Below are positions 34,240-42,700 of a stretch of 64,000 nucleotides of DNA, in pieces. This DNA is from Bradyrhizobium sp. in8p8 (GTDB lineage: Bacteria > Pseudomonadota > Alphaproteobacteria > Rhizobiales > Xanthobacteraceae). Location: positions 372,001 through 436,000 of the forward strand of contig NZ_AUGD01000002.1 in NCBI RefSeq assembly GCF_000426845.1, given 5' to 3'. Within the stretch, counting starts at the first letter, position 1; every line of letters begins with the position of its first letter. The notes beneath the pieces were generated by a model that saw nothing but the letters and a program-made list of their open reading frames with translations, had not been told where the DNA came from and did no database searches. Position numbers and translations under genes: made by a program.

Positions 34240-34521
34240 CTACGCGACCGCCGCGCGCTTGCGCTCGAAATCGTTGGGCACCTCGATATCGACCTCCAGG
34301 GTCGAGACCTCGTCGCCGCGCTCGAGCCGCACGATGACCTTGGTCGGGTCCAGCGTCACGTGCTTGGACACGACGGCGAGAATTTCCTCACGCAGCACAC
34401 CGAGCAGATCGGGCTGGCCGCGCATTCCGCGCTCATGGGCAAGCAGGATCTGCAAACGTTCGCGCGCGACCGGTGCAGTGGCCTTGTTGCCGCGGAGAAG
34501 CCGGAGCAAACCCATGCTCAT
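34240..34521 (-). CDS. minE: Cell division topological specificity factor MinE
   Basis: A 93-residue protein that stimulates MinD ATPase and confines MinCD division inhibition to the cell poles. The N-terminus MSMGLLRLLRG is the membrane-targeting segment; VARERLQILLAHER is the MinD-contact helix; the beta region VVSKHVTLDPTKVIVRLER and the end VEVPNDFERK-like segment (IEVPNDFERKRAA) match the dimerisation domain. The ATG overlaps the minD stop in an ATGA junction, so translation is coupled. Confidence 0.95.
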   Translation of the reverse strand: MSMGLLRLLRGNKATAPVARERLQILLAHERGMRGQPDLLGVLREEILAVVSKHVTLDPTKVIVRLERGDEVSTLEVDIEVPNDFERKRAAVA

Positions 34522-35333
34522 GCAGCCCTCCGTCGCAGCAGGCGGTCCATGAAACCCTTGCGCTCGGCCGGCACCTGCATGGCGATCGTTTCGCCGCACA
34601 GCCGCCGCGCCGCGTCGATATAGGCGCGAGCCGGTGCGCCGTCCGCATTCGACAGCGTGACGGGCGTGCCGACGTTGGAGGCGCGCAGCACGTCCTGGCT
34701 CTCGGGGATGATGCCGAGCAGGGGCGTAGCGAGGATCTCGAGGATGTCGTCGATGGTCAGCATCTCGCCGCGCGCGGCGCGGGCGGGATCGTAGCGGGTG
34801 ATGAGGATGTGCTTCTCGACCCGCTCGCCCTTCTCGGCCCGCATGGTCTTGGAATCGAGCATGCCGATGATGCGGTCAGAATCGCGCACCGAGGAGACTT
34901 CCGGATTGGTGACGATCACGGCCTCGTCGGCGAAGCGCATCGCCATGGAAGCGCCGCGCTCGATGCCGGCCGGGCTGTCGCAGATCACCCAGTCGAAACG
35001 GCTGCGCAGGTCGGCAATGACCTTGCCGACGCCCTCTTCCGTCAGCGCGTCCTTGTCGCGTGTTTGCGAGGCCGGCAGCAGCCAGAGATTCTCCAGCCGC
35101 TTGTCCTTGATCAGTGCCTGCGGGAGCTTGGCAACGCCTTGTACCACGTTGATGAGGTCGAACACGACGCGGCGCTCGGCGCCCATGACGAGATCGAGGT
35201 TGCGCAAACCGACGTCGAAATCGACGACGACGACCTTGTCGCCGCGCTGTGCGAGCGCCGCTCCCAGCGCGGCCGTGGTGGTGGTCTTGCCGACCCCACC
35301 CTTGCCTGATGTCACGACCAGTACCTTGGCCAT
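34518..35333 (-). CDS. minD: Septum site-determining ATPase MinD
   Basis: A 271-residue membrane-cycling ATPase that recruits MinC. The deviant Walker A motif GKGGVGKTTTTAALG is near residue 10, the switch regions include VVDFDVGLRNLDLVMG, and DSPAGIE is near residue 118. The C-terminal amphipathic helix (KGFMDRLLRRRAA) mediates membrane binding. It lies between minC (19 bases) and minE (4-base overlap) in one operon. Confidence 0.97.
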   Translation of the reverse strand: MAKVLVVTSGKGGVGKTTTTAALGAALAQRGDKVVVVDFDVGLRNLDLVMGAERRVVFDLINVVQGVAKLPQALIKDKRLENLWLLPASQTRDKDALTEEGVGKVIADLRSRFDWVICDSPAGIERGASMAMRFADEAVIVTNPEVSSVRDSDRIIGMLDSKTMRAEKGERVEKHILITRYDPARAARGEMLTIDDILEILATPLLGIIPESQDVLRASNVGTPVTLSNADGAPARAYIDAARRLCGETIAMQVPAERKGFMDRLLRRRAA

Positions 35334-35352
35334 CTCAATTATCTCCTTCTGG

Positions 35353-36051
35353 TCAGTTCAGCGCAGTAATTCGCATGGTGTTGCCCTGCAGGAAGGCCTG
35401 GGCCGGCCGGCCGCGCAAGGCCTCGTCGATGTCGTCGGCTGTCTGGTAAAACCCATCGATTGCAAGCAGTTCGGCTTCGATCTTCTGACAATAGATGCGC
35501 GCGCTGGTGTGACCGTTCACGCCCGCCATGGCGCGGCCGCGCAGCGCGCCGTAAACGTGGATGGAGCCGCCGGCGACGACCTCGGCGCCGGACCCGACCG
35601 AGCCCAGAATGGTGACGTCGCCGTCCGGGAAGATCACGGTCTGGCCAGAGCGTACGGGGTGTTCCAGCAGCAATGAAGTCGGCTTGACCTCGACCTTCGC
35701 GTCGGCCTTCTTCGGCGCGCTCGGTTCCACCACGCAGCTGCGTCCGCCGGACAGCAGCGGCGGCATCATGGGAGTCAGCCTTCCCTCCTCCACGCCCTCG
35801 ATGCCGAGCACGCGGATGTTGCGGTCCTGAAGACTTGTGAGCAGATGGCCGATGCCAGCCTGGCTTAGCTCCACCGAGGACAGATCGATCACCACGGGCC
35901 GTCCGGCGAAGAATCCCGGCGAGCGCGCAATGGTGGCGTCGATCTCATGCAGCCAGTCCTGCACCGGAACCGTCGGCGTGAAAACAAAGGCCACATAGGA
36001 GCGCCCGCGCAGGCGCACCATTTGGCGTTGAGGTTTGACTGCAGCCTCCAT
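35353..36051 (-). CDS. minC: Septum formation inhibitor MinC
   Basis: A 232-residue FtsZ-polymer inhibitor. The N-terminal domain (VRLRGRSYVAFVFTPTVPV) is followed by a linker and the C-terminal beta-helix starting near PVRSGQTVIFPDGDVTILGSV, with GGSIHVYGALRGRAMAG and ARIYCQKIEAELLAI. First gene of the minCDE operon. CtrA-type motifs sit 28-67 bases upstream of its start codon. Confidence 0.95.
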   Translation of the reverse strand: MEAAVKPQRQMVRLRGRSYVAFVFTPTVPVQDWLHEIDATIARSPGFFAGRPVVIDLSSVELSQAGIGHLLTSLQDRNIRVLGIEGVEEGRLTPMMPPLLSGGRSCVVEPSAPKKADAKVEVKPTSLLLEHPVRSGQTVIFPDGDVTILGSVGSGAEVVAGGSIHVYGALRGRAMAGVNGHTSARIYCQKIEAELLAIDGFYQTADDIDEALRGRPAQAFLQGNTMRITALN

Positions 36052-36078
36052 GGCGGCCGACTCGTTCCCTGTTATTGA

Positions 36079-36118
36079 ATGGTTAACGATGCGGCCGACA
36101 TGGTTAACGGTCAGTTAA
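36079..36118 (-). promoter_or_regulatory. Cluster of CtrA-type motifs upstream of minCDE
   Basis: TTAACGGTCAGTTAA (36104-36118) is an exact TTAA-N7-TTAA site. ATGGTTAA, the reverse complement of the CtrA half-site TTAACCAT, occurs twice, at 36079-36086 and 36100-36107. CtrA is the alphaproteobacterial cell-cycle master regulator and is known to control min genes in Sinorhizobium. The sites flank the likely minC promoter. Confidence 0.65.
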
Positions 36119-36315
36119 TTTCCCCAGGGCGTCACGTGGGAACGTGAACCAGCGACGGCTGCCGTGTCCGGGTCGCGCTGCGAGCAGTCACGGCAAGCGG
36201 AGCATGCCCTACGTCCTTCGGATGTCATGCCATCCATGTGGTTGCAGGCCCGCTTGCCGGATTGACACCGTGGTACCAACTGGTTTCGATGCGCGTCCCG
36301 CAGACGGAGCCCATC

Positions 36316-37137
36316 ATGTCAATTCAGTCGTCCATCAGACGCAAGACCGCGCCGGACATCCGCGCCCGCAAGCACGGCGAGCCGGTCGTCATGCTGACCT
36401 CCTATCATGCGCACACGGCAGCGCTGGTGGATCAGCATTGCGACGTCATTCTGGTGGGCGATTCCCTTGGTAACGTCATGCACGGCTTCGAGACGACCGT
36501 GCCGGTCACGCTCGACATGATGATCCTTCAGGGCGCGGCGGTGATGCGAGGATCGAAGCGAGCGCTGGTCGTCGTCGATATGCCGTTCGGATCCTATGAA
36601 GCCTCCAAGGAGCAGGCATTCAATTCCGCGGTACGGATCATGAAGGAAACCCAATGCGGCGCGGTGAAGCTTGAAGGCGGTGTCCGCATGGCGGAGACCA
36701 TTGCATTCCTGTCCGGGCGCGGCATTCCGGTGATGGGTCATATCGGCCTGACGCCGCAATCCATCAACACGCTGGGTTCGTTTCGCGCCCAGGGACGCAG
36801 CGAGATCGACTGGGGGCCGATCGAGGACGATGCAAAGGCGGTCGCCGATGCGGGTGCGTTCTCAGTCGTTGTTGAGGCCGTGGCCGAGCCGTTGGCGCGC
36901 AAGATCACGGAAGCGATCGCGATCCCCACCATCGGGATCGGCGCGAGCGCAGCCTGCGACGGCCAGGTACTCGTGCTGGAGGACATGCTCGGGCTTTCGC
37001 CACGAACGCCCAAATTCGTTCGCCGCTACGGCGACCTCGGTCCGGCCATTGAAGCGGCGATCGAACGCTATGCCGCCGACGTGCGGTCGCGCGCCTTTCC
37101 CGGACCGGAGCACGTCTACGACATGAAGAAGGGCTGA
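36316..37137 (+). CDS. panB: 3-methyl-2-oxobutanoate hydroxymethyltransferase
   Basis: A 273-residue cytoplasmic enzyme that adds a hydroxymethyl group from 5,10-methylenetetrahydrofolate to 2-oxoisovalerate, the first step of pantoate synthesis. ATG 36316 has GGAG seven bases upstream. The TIM barrel shows [36 protein letters not shown] with metal-binding Asp, [27 protein letters not shown] and [21 protein letters not shown]. No panC lies beside it, so the pathway genes are scattered. Confidence 0.95.
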   Translation: MSIQSSIRRKTAPDIRARKHGEPVVMLTSYHAHTAALVDQHCDVILVGDSLGNVMHGFETTVPVTLDMMILQGAAVMRGSKRALVVVDMPFGSYEASKEQAFNSAVRIMKETQCGAVKLEGGVRMAETIAFLSGRGIPVMGHIGLTPQSINTLGSFRAQGRSEIDWGPIEDDAKAVADAGAFSVVVEAVAEPLARKITEAIAIPTIGIGASAACDGQVLVLEDMLGLSPRTPKFVRRYGDLGPAIEAAIERYAADVRSRAFPGPEHVYDMKKG

Positions 37138-37160
37138 CGCAGCGAGCGGTCAAGCGCCGC

Positions 37161-38177
37161 TCACTTCTTCACCTTGCTCGCATCCATTTTGATGCTCGGA
37201 TCCAGCATCTTGGTCGTGAACGCCGTCGTCACGTCGAACGGCTTCTCCATGCCGAGATAGGTCTGCACCAGCTCGTAATCCTTCTTCATCCGCTCACCGT
37301 CGATCCAGCCGAGCCCCTTGGTCGTCGTGAACTCGTCCGTCATCAGGAACTTGATGCGCTCCCACTGGCGCTCCTGGTTCGCCTTGTCCAGGCCCGAGAC
37401 CTGGTCCAACAGCGCCTTCAGGCATGGGTTGACGTCGGCGACGCACGCCGCGAACGCCTTCTGCGTGACCCGCACGAAGTCCTCGACGACCTTCGGATTC
37501 TTCTGCAAGTAGGCGCCGTTGACGATCAGCGAATTGCCGTACGGGTTGAGCCCGATGTCCTTCCAGTTGAGGTAGCCGAGGTCCTGGCCGAACTCGATCA
37601 CCTTCAGATCGTGCTCGTTGTAGAAGTCGCTGATGATGTCGACGGTGTGGCTCTTCAGCGCCGCGATCTTCGCGGTCGGCCCGACATTGACGAAGCCGAC
37701 GGAGTCGGGCGCAAGGCCGGCGGCCTTGGCGAAGGCCGGCCACATCACGCGCGAGGCATCGCCGGGCGGATTGCCGATCTTGTGGCCGGCGAAATCCTTG
37801 ACGCCATTCACGCCGTAGCTCTTCAGCCAGTAGAAGGTCTGGCCGGTATTGGCATAGACGCTCATCACCGCAACGGTGTCGGCGCCCTTGCTCTTGGCCA
37901 CCAGCATGGTGGCGAGGTCGGCGACGCCGAACGGCGAGCCGCCGGAGCCGACCTTCGCGGCGGAGACGCCGGAGCCCTTGCCGGTCTCGATGGTGAGATC
38001 GATGCCCGCCTTCTCGTACCAGCCCTGCGCCTTGGCGTAATAATACGGCGAGTGGTCGGCCGTCGGCGTCCAGTTCAGGATCAGATTGACGGCCTCTCCC
38101 GCCTGGGCGGGCACCGCCGACACGCCGAGCCCCAAGGCCAACACCAGGGCCGAGCCCGCCGCCTGCAAACGCTTCAT
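37161..38177 (-). CDS. ABC transporter substrate-binding protein, NMT1/THI5-like
   Basis: A 338-residue periplasmic binding protein. ATG 38177 has GGAGAG upstream. The signal peptide (MKRLQAAGSALVLALGLGVS to AQA) is followed by the NMT1/THI5 pattern: LILNWTPTADHSPYYYAKAQGWYEKAGIDL, GVADLATMLVAKSKG, KIGNPPGDASRVMWPAFA and GLNPYGNSLIVNG. Relatives bind pyrimidine vitamin precursors, nitrate/sulfonates or other small heteroatom compounds. It diverges from the TetR gene; permease and ATPase lie beyond it, in the same cluster. Confidence 0.9.
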   Translation of the reverse strand: MKRLQAAGSALVLALGLGVSAVPAQAGEAVNLILNWTPTADHSPYYYAKAQGWYEKAGIDLTIETGKGSGVSAAKVGSGGSPFGVADLATMLVAKSKGADTVAVMSVYANTGQTFYWLKSYGVNGVKDFAGHKIGNPPGDASRVMWPAFAKAAGLAPDSVGFVNVGPTAKIAALKSHTVDIISDFYNEHDLKVIEFGQDLGYLNWKDIGLNPYGNSLIVNGAYLQKNPKVVEDFVRVTQKAFAACVADVNPCLKALLDQVSGLDKANQERQWERIKFLMTDEFTTTKGLGWIDGERMKKDYELVQTYLGMEKPFDVTTAFTTKMLDPSIKMDASKVKK

Positions 38178-38260
38178 CGCATCTCTCCTCATTGCCGCGA
38201 CCCGGCTTGTCGCTCTCCCCATGTGACGATACCAATGCAACAAGCCCGCCCTCCACTTGT

Positions 38261-38274
38261 CAACTGTTTGGTTG
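38261..38274. promoter_or_regulatory. Probable TetR operator 1
   Basis: CAACTGTTTGGTTG is an imperfect inverted repeat between the binding-protein gene and the TetR gene, ending three bases before the TetR start codon. Its reverse complement agrees with operator 2 (38927-38940) at 11 of 14 positions. Confidence 0.6.
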
Positions 38275-38277
38275 GAA

Positions 38278-38925
38278 ATGCCCGCAAAACGATCCGGCGA
38301 CACCGCGCCGCAGCGCCGCGACCCCGTCGCCACCCGCAAGAAGCTCCTGACCGCGGCGCGCCAGGAATTCGCCCGGCACGGCCTTGCGGGCGCCCGCGTC
38401 GACGAGATCGCCGAGCGCGCCGGCGTCAACAAGCAGCTCGTCTATCATTACTTCGGAGACAAGGACGCGCTCTACCTCGCCGTGCTCGAATGGGTCTACG
38501 AAGATATCCGCGAGCAGGAGCGCAGGCTCAATCTCGAAGGCCTGCCGCCGGAGAAGGCGATCCGCAAGCTGATCGAGGCTTCGTTCGACCATCTCGCGGC
38601 GAACCCCGATTTCATCGTGCTTCTGAACGACGAGAACCGCGGCGGCGCCCGACATGTCCGCGGCTCGACCCGCCTCGAAGCAATGCACTCACCGCTCGTC
38701 AGAAGCGTCTCGCACATCCTCAATGAGGGGGTGCGCGCGGGCGTGTTCCGCAAGGGGATCGATCCGGTCCAGCTCTATATCTCCATTGCCGGCCTCAGCT
38801 ATTTCTTCTTCTCGAACACACCGACGCTGTCGGCGATCTTCGGCAAGGACCTGTCGAGCCGCACCGCACGCCGCGCCCGCCGGCGCCACGTCGCCGATCT
38901 GGTGCTGCACTCGCTTCGGCCATAA
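38278..38925 (+). CDS. TetR-family regulator of the transport cluster
   Basis: A 215-residue repressor. ATG 38278 is the start I prefer; a GTG or ATG at 38257 would extend into the operator. The helix-turn-helix is ATRKKLLTAARQEFARHGLAGARVDEIAERAGVNKQLVYHYFGDKDALY (seen in segments; the recognition helix is GVNKQLVYHYFG). The C-terminal part has the TetR_C ligand domain. Matching palindromes lie immediately before and after the gene, at the divergent binding-protein promoter and ahead of the permease operon, so it probably controls both. Confidence 0.9.
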   Translation: MPAKRSGDTAPQRRDPVATRKKLLTAARQEFARHGLAGARVDEIAERAGVNKQLVYHYFGDKDALYLAVLEWVYEDIREQERRLNLEGLPPEKAIRKLIEASFDHLAANPDFIVLLNDENRGGARHVRGSTRLEAMHSPLVRSVSHILNEGVRAGVFRKGIDPVQLYISIAGLSYFFFSNTPTLSAIFGKDLSSRTARRARRRHVADLVLHSLRP

Positions 38926-38926
38926 T

Positions 38927-38940
38927 CAACCAACTGGTTG
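38927..38940. promoter_or_regulatory. Probable TetR operator 2
   Basis: CAACCAACTGGTTG is a near-perfect palindrome just after the TetR stop and 67 bases before the permease start. It resembles operator 1. Confidence 0.6.
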
Positions 38941-39007
38941 AAACTTGTCCCGAGGCCGGCTAGGCTGACATCGTGGCGGCGAGGCCACGGACAACAGGGA
39001 GCAGAAC

Positions 39008-39778
39008 GTGGCAGCCGACCGGGCACGCGCGGCACGCAGCTTTGCGATCGTCCTGATCGTGCACCTTGCCGTGCTCGTGCTCTGGCAAGTCGCGGTCGAC
39101 GCGTTCCAGGTTCCGAAATTCATCCTGCCCTCGCCGCTCGCTACCGTGCAGACGCTGGGAACCTCGGGCTATGCCTGGGGCGCCAACACGCTGGTGACGG
39201 CGATCGAGATCCTCGGCGGCTTCGCGCTGGGCGCCTTCGTCGGCGTGACACTCGCTGTGATCTTCAGCTGGGCGCCGCTGCTGAGCCTCGTGCTGCTGCC
39301 GCTGTTCGTGACGCTGAACATGATCCCGAAGGTCGCGCTCGGCCCGCTCTTCATCGTCTGGTTCTCCTACGGCATAGTCCCGAACATCCTGATCGCCTTC
39401 AGCATCTGCTTCTTCCCGATCCTGCTCACCACCGCACGAGGATTGCGCGAGGTCGAGCCTGATCTGCTCGATCTCGTCAAATCGCTGCGCGGCTCGCGCT
39501 GGACTCTGTTCCGCAAGATCCAGTTGCCGGGATCGCTGCCCTACATCTTCTCCGGCATGAAGGTCGGTGCCATCCTCGCGGTCGCTGGCGCCATCGTCGG
39601 CGAGTTCATCGCCTCCGAGCGCGGGCTCGGCTACCTCATGATCCAGGTGCAATCCTCCCTCGATACGCCCGCGATGGTGATGGCGGTCGTGCTGCTGACG
39701 CTGCTCGGGGTCGCCCTTTATGGCCTGGTGCTGGCCCTCGAACGCATGTTCGTGGTCGGCGACGCCAGGCAGAACTAG
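39008..39778 (+). CDS. ABC transporter permease (NitT/TauT/THI type)
   Basis: A 256-residue inner-membrane protein with about six helices. GTG 39008 has GGGAG six bases upstream. The conserved cytoplasmic loop EVEPDLLDLVKSLRGSRWTLFRKIQLPGSLPYIFSGMKVG (key part: GSRWTLFRKIQLPGS) is the EAA motif that docks the ATPase. The likely partner ATPase is five genes downstream at 42697, and the binding protein is divergent at 37161. First gene of a five-gene operon. Confidence 0.92.
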   Translation: MAADRARAARSFAIVLIVHLAVLVLWQVAVDAFQVPKFILPSPLATVQTLGTSGYAWGANTLVTAIEILGGFALGAFVGVTLAVIFSWAPLLSLVLLPLFVTLNMIPKVALGPLFIVWFSYGIVPNILIAFSICFFPILLTTARGLREVEPDLLDLVKSLRGSRWTLFRKIQLPGSLPYIFSGMKVGAILAVAGAIVGEFIASERGLGYLMIQVQSSLDTPAMVMAVVLLTLLGVALYGLVLALERMFVVGDARQN

Positions 39779-39792
39779 GACTGGAAAGATCC

Positions 39793-40830
39793 ATGCTGCT
39801 CACCCGCCAGACGCTGCCGAAGACCATTCCCGATATCGCCGCTCTCGACGAGCTGCTGTGCCGGCCGACGCAGGCGCTGATCGACGACCTCGAGAAGGTC
39901 GACGGCGACATCATGATCCTCGGCGTCGCCGGCAAGATGGGGCCGACGCTGGCGGGGCTGGCGAAAGCCGCCACGCCCGACCGCCGCGTGATCGGCGTCG
40001 CCCGCTTCAGCGAACCCGGTGTGAAGGACTGGCTGCACGCGCGCGGCGTCGAGACCATCAATTGCGACCTGATGGACGAGCGCTCGATCCATGCCTTACC
40101 GAAGGCGCCGAACATCATCTTCATGGCCGGCCGCAAGTTCGGCGCCGAGGGCGATCTGTCGCTGACCTGGGCGATGAACGCGCATGTGCCGGCGCTGGTC
40201 GCGCAGGCCTTCCCCTCCTCGCGCATCGTGGCGTTCTCGACCGGCTGCATCTATCCGTTCGTGCCTGTCGACGGCAAAGGCTCGACCGAAGACATGGCGC
40301 CGAACCCGCCCGGCGAATACGCCCAGTCCTGCGTCGGCCGCGAGCGCATGTTCGAATATTTCTCGCGCAAGTTCGGAACGCCGGGGCGGCTGTTCCGCCT
40401 CAATTACGCGATCGACATGCGCTATGGCGTGCTGCACGACATCGCGACGAAAGTGCTCACGGGTACGCCGATCGACGTCAGCCTCGGCCATGTCAACTTC
40501 ATCTGGCAGGGCGATGCGTCCTCGCAGGCGTTGCGCTGCCTCGCCCATTGCACCACGCCGACTTCCCCGATCAATGTCAGCGGCCACGAGATCCTGGCGG
40601 TGCGCGATCTCGCGCAAAAATTCGGCGCGAGGTTCGGCCGTGCGCCGGTACTGACGGGCAAGGAAGAGCCGACCGCCTGGCTGACCGACACGTCCAGGGC
40701 GGTCGAATTGTTTGGTCTGCCCGTCGTCGATACCGAGCAGCTGATCGCCTGGACGGCGGACTGGGTCTCGCGCGCCATGCCGAGCCTCGGCAAGCCCACC
40801 AAATACGAGGTGCGCGATGGACGCTACTGA
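39793..40830 (+). CDS. NAD(P)-binding epimerase/dehydratase-like protein with altered catalytic motif
   Basis: A 345-residue extended-SDR protein. The nucleotide-binding loop is ILGVAGKMGPTLAGLA near residue 42, and FSTGCIYPF is near residue 150. The usual catalytic Tyr-x3-Lys reads Y-AQS-C (in GEYAQSCVGRERMFEYF), so lysine is replaced by cysteine. This suggests a non-standard reaction or a binding role. It overlaps the next gene by 14 bases and follows the permease by 14 bases, so it belongs to the transport operon. Substrate unknown. Confidence 0.85.
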   Translation: MLLTRQTLPKTIPDIAALDELLCRPTQALIDDLEKVDGDIMILGVAGKMGPTLAGLAKAATPDRRVIGVARFSEPGVKDWLHARGVETINCDLMDERSIHALPKAPNIIFMAGRKFGAEGDLSLTWAMNAHVPALVAQAFPSSRIVAFSTGCIYPFVPVDGKGSTEDMAPNPPGEYAQSCVGRERMFEYFSRKFGTPGRLFRLNYAIDMRYGVLHDIATKVLTGTPIDVSLGHVNFIWQGDASSQALRCLAHCTTPTSPINVSGHEILAVRDLAQKFGARFGRAPVLTGKEEPTAWLTDTSRAVELFGLPVVDTEQLIAWTADWVSRAMPSLGKPTKYEVRDGRY

Positions 40831-41638
40831 CGGCCCGCCGGTCATCAAGCTCGGCGAGCAGGATGAGATCGCCGGGCTGGCGCTCTCGACGGAAGCGCAC
40901 TGGAACCAGACCGAAGAGGACTGGCGCATCTTCCTGCGCGACGGAGTCGTATTCGGCATCCGCGACGGCGCCCGACTGGTCGCGACCGCGGCGCTGCTGC
41001 CCTATTCAGGCAACAACGCCTGGATCAGCATGGTGCTGGTATCGGGCACCCATCGCCGCCGCGGCTTGGCAACGCGTCTCGTCGACGCTTGCATGGAAAC
41101 GGCGCGCAAGAGCGGCCTGACGAGCTGGCTCGATGCGACGCCTGACGGCGCCAAGGTCTATGGTCCGCTCGGGTTCACGCCGACCCTGCAGTTACGACGA
41201 CTGAAGCTGGTCAACCCCGCGCCGTCATCCGCGCCGGCGCCATCGGCCGCAACGATCGAGGCGCTTTGTGCCCGCGACCGGCGCGCCGGCGGTTTCGACC
41301 GCACCGCCCTGCTGACCGCCTTCGCACAGCGCCCGGGGTCACGCATCGTCGCCGCAAACGGATGCATCGCGCTGGTCCGCGACGGCAGAACCGCGCGCCA
41401 TATCGGTCCGTTATTCGCCGATCATGCTGCCGATGCGCTGGCCCTTGTTGGCGCGATCGCAGCATCGGAGACCAGCCCGCTCCTGATCGACGCCGTCGCA
41501 TCGCAAAGCCAGTTCCTGGACGGCCTGACGGCCTCTGGCTGGACCATCGAGCGACCGTTCCAGCGCATGCGGTTCGGCCCCGCCACCAATGCCGCGAAGG
41601 AAACGCCATTCGCCGTCGCCGGCCCTGAATTCGGATAG
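40817..41638 (+). CDS. GNAT-family N-acetyltransferase with C-terminal extension
   Basis: A 273-residue protein. The N-terminal half is a GNAT domain with the acetyl-CoA motif GTHRRRGLATRLVDACME near residue 75 and GLTSWLDATPDGAKVYGPLGF. The second half (residues 140-273) looks like a degenerate second GNAT unit, as in two-domain acetyltransferases. It overlaps the preceding gene and is six bases from the next, so is part of the same operon. Acceptor substrate unknown; the context suggests a metabolite of the imported compound. Confidence 0.87.
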   Translation: MDATDGPPVIKLGEQDEIAGLALSTEAHWNQTEEDWRIFLRDGVVFGIRDGARLVATAALLPYSGNNAWISMVLVSGTHRRRGLATRLVDACMETARKSGLTSWLDATPDGAKVYGPLGFTPTLQLRRLKLVNPAPSSAPAPSAATIEALCARDRRAGGFDRTALLTAFAQRPGSRIVAANGCIALVRDGRTARHIGPLFADHAADALALVGAIAASETSPLLIDAVASQSQFLDGLTASGWTIERPFQRMRFGPATNAAKETPFAVAGPEFG

Positions 41639-41644
41639 GACATC

Positions 41645-42700
41645 ATGCACCACAGCCAGATCAACAGCGACATCCGCAAGCTGATCGCCGAGGGCACCGT
41701 GCTGCCTGCGCATCCTCTCGCGCTCACCGCCGAGCGCCAGCTCGACAAGACGCATCAGCGCGCGCTGACGCGCTATTACGTCGACGCCGGGGCGGGCGGC
41801 CTCGCCGTCGGCGTGCACACGACTCAATTCGCGATCCGCGACGTCGGCCTCTATCGCCCCGTGCTGGAGCTTGCCGCCGAGACTGCCGCGAACTGGACCA
41901 AGCGTCCGCTGGCGCTGGTTGCGGGCCTCGCGGGTCCGACGAAGCAGGCGGTCACCGAAGCCCGTACGGCACGGGATATCGGCTATCACGCCGGCCTGCT
42001 CAGCCTCGCCGCGATGAAGAATGCGTCCGAGGACGAGATCATCGCGCATTGCACGTCCGTCGCCGCCGAGATCCCGCTGGTCGGCTTCTACCTGCAGCCC
42101 GCCGTCGGCGGCGTCATCCTGTCCAGCCGGTTCTGGCAACGCTTCGCCTCGATCGACAATGTCATCGCGATCAAGATCGCGCCGTTCAACCGCTACAGGA
42201 CTCTCGACGTGCTCCGCGGCGTCGCAGCCGCCGGTGCGCTCGATCGCGTCGCGCTCTACACCGGCAATGACGACCACATCCTGCTCGACCTGGTGCTGCC
42301 GTTCGACCTGCGCGATAACGGCGTCACCACCCGCACCTACTTCAAGGGCGGCCTGCTCGGCCACTGGTCGGTGTGGACCGCAAGCGCCATCAAGCAGTTT
42401 GAGCGCTGCAAGGCGGCGCGTCACAAGGACAGCGTGCCCGCCGATCTGCTGGCGCTTGATGCCCGCGTCACCGATTGCAACAGCGCCTTCTTCGACGTCG
42501 CCAACAATTTCCACGGCTGCATCGCCGGCTGCCATGAAGTGCTGCGGCGCCAGGGCCTGATGAAGGGCCTGTGGTGCCTCGATCCGAGCGAGGGCCTCAG
42601 CCCCGGTCAGAAGGAAGAGATCGATCGCGTCACGCGCGAGCACGCCGACCTCAGCGACGATGTCTTCGTCGCCGCAAACCTGGACAGATGGCTGGCATGA
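41645..42700 (+). CDS. Dihydrodipicolinate synthase/N-acetylneuraminate lyase-family aldolase
   Basis: A 351-residue TIM-barrel aldolase, about 50 residues longer than DapA. The Schiff-base lysine is probably in NVIAIKIAPFNRYR near residue 177 and the tyrosine of the catalytic triad in VGFYLQPAVGG near 148. The C-terminal extension (NSAFFDVANNFHGCIAGCHE) is unusual. The family includes 2-keto-acid lyases, so a carbon-carbon cleavage or condensation on an imported substrate is likely. It shares an ATGA junction with the ATPase gene downstream. Confidence 0.87.
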   Translation: MHHSQINSDIRKLIAEGTVLPAHPLALTAERQLDKTHQRALTRYYVDAGAGGLAVGVHTTQFAIRDVGLYRPVLELAAETAANWTKRPLALVAGLAGPTKQAVTEARTARDIGYHAGLLSLAAMKNASEDEIIAHCTSVAAEIPLVGFYLQPAVGGVILSSRFWQRFASIDNVIAIKIAPFNRYRTLDVLRGVAAAGALDRVALYTGNDDHILLDLVLPFDLRDNGVTTRTYFKGGLLGHWSVWTASAIKQFERCKAARHKDSVPADLLALDARVTDCNSAFFDVANNFHGCIAGCHEVLRRQGLMKGLWCLDPSEGLSPGQKEEIDRVTREHADLSDDVFVAANLDRWLA

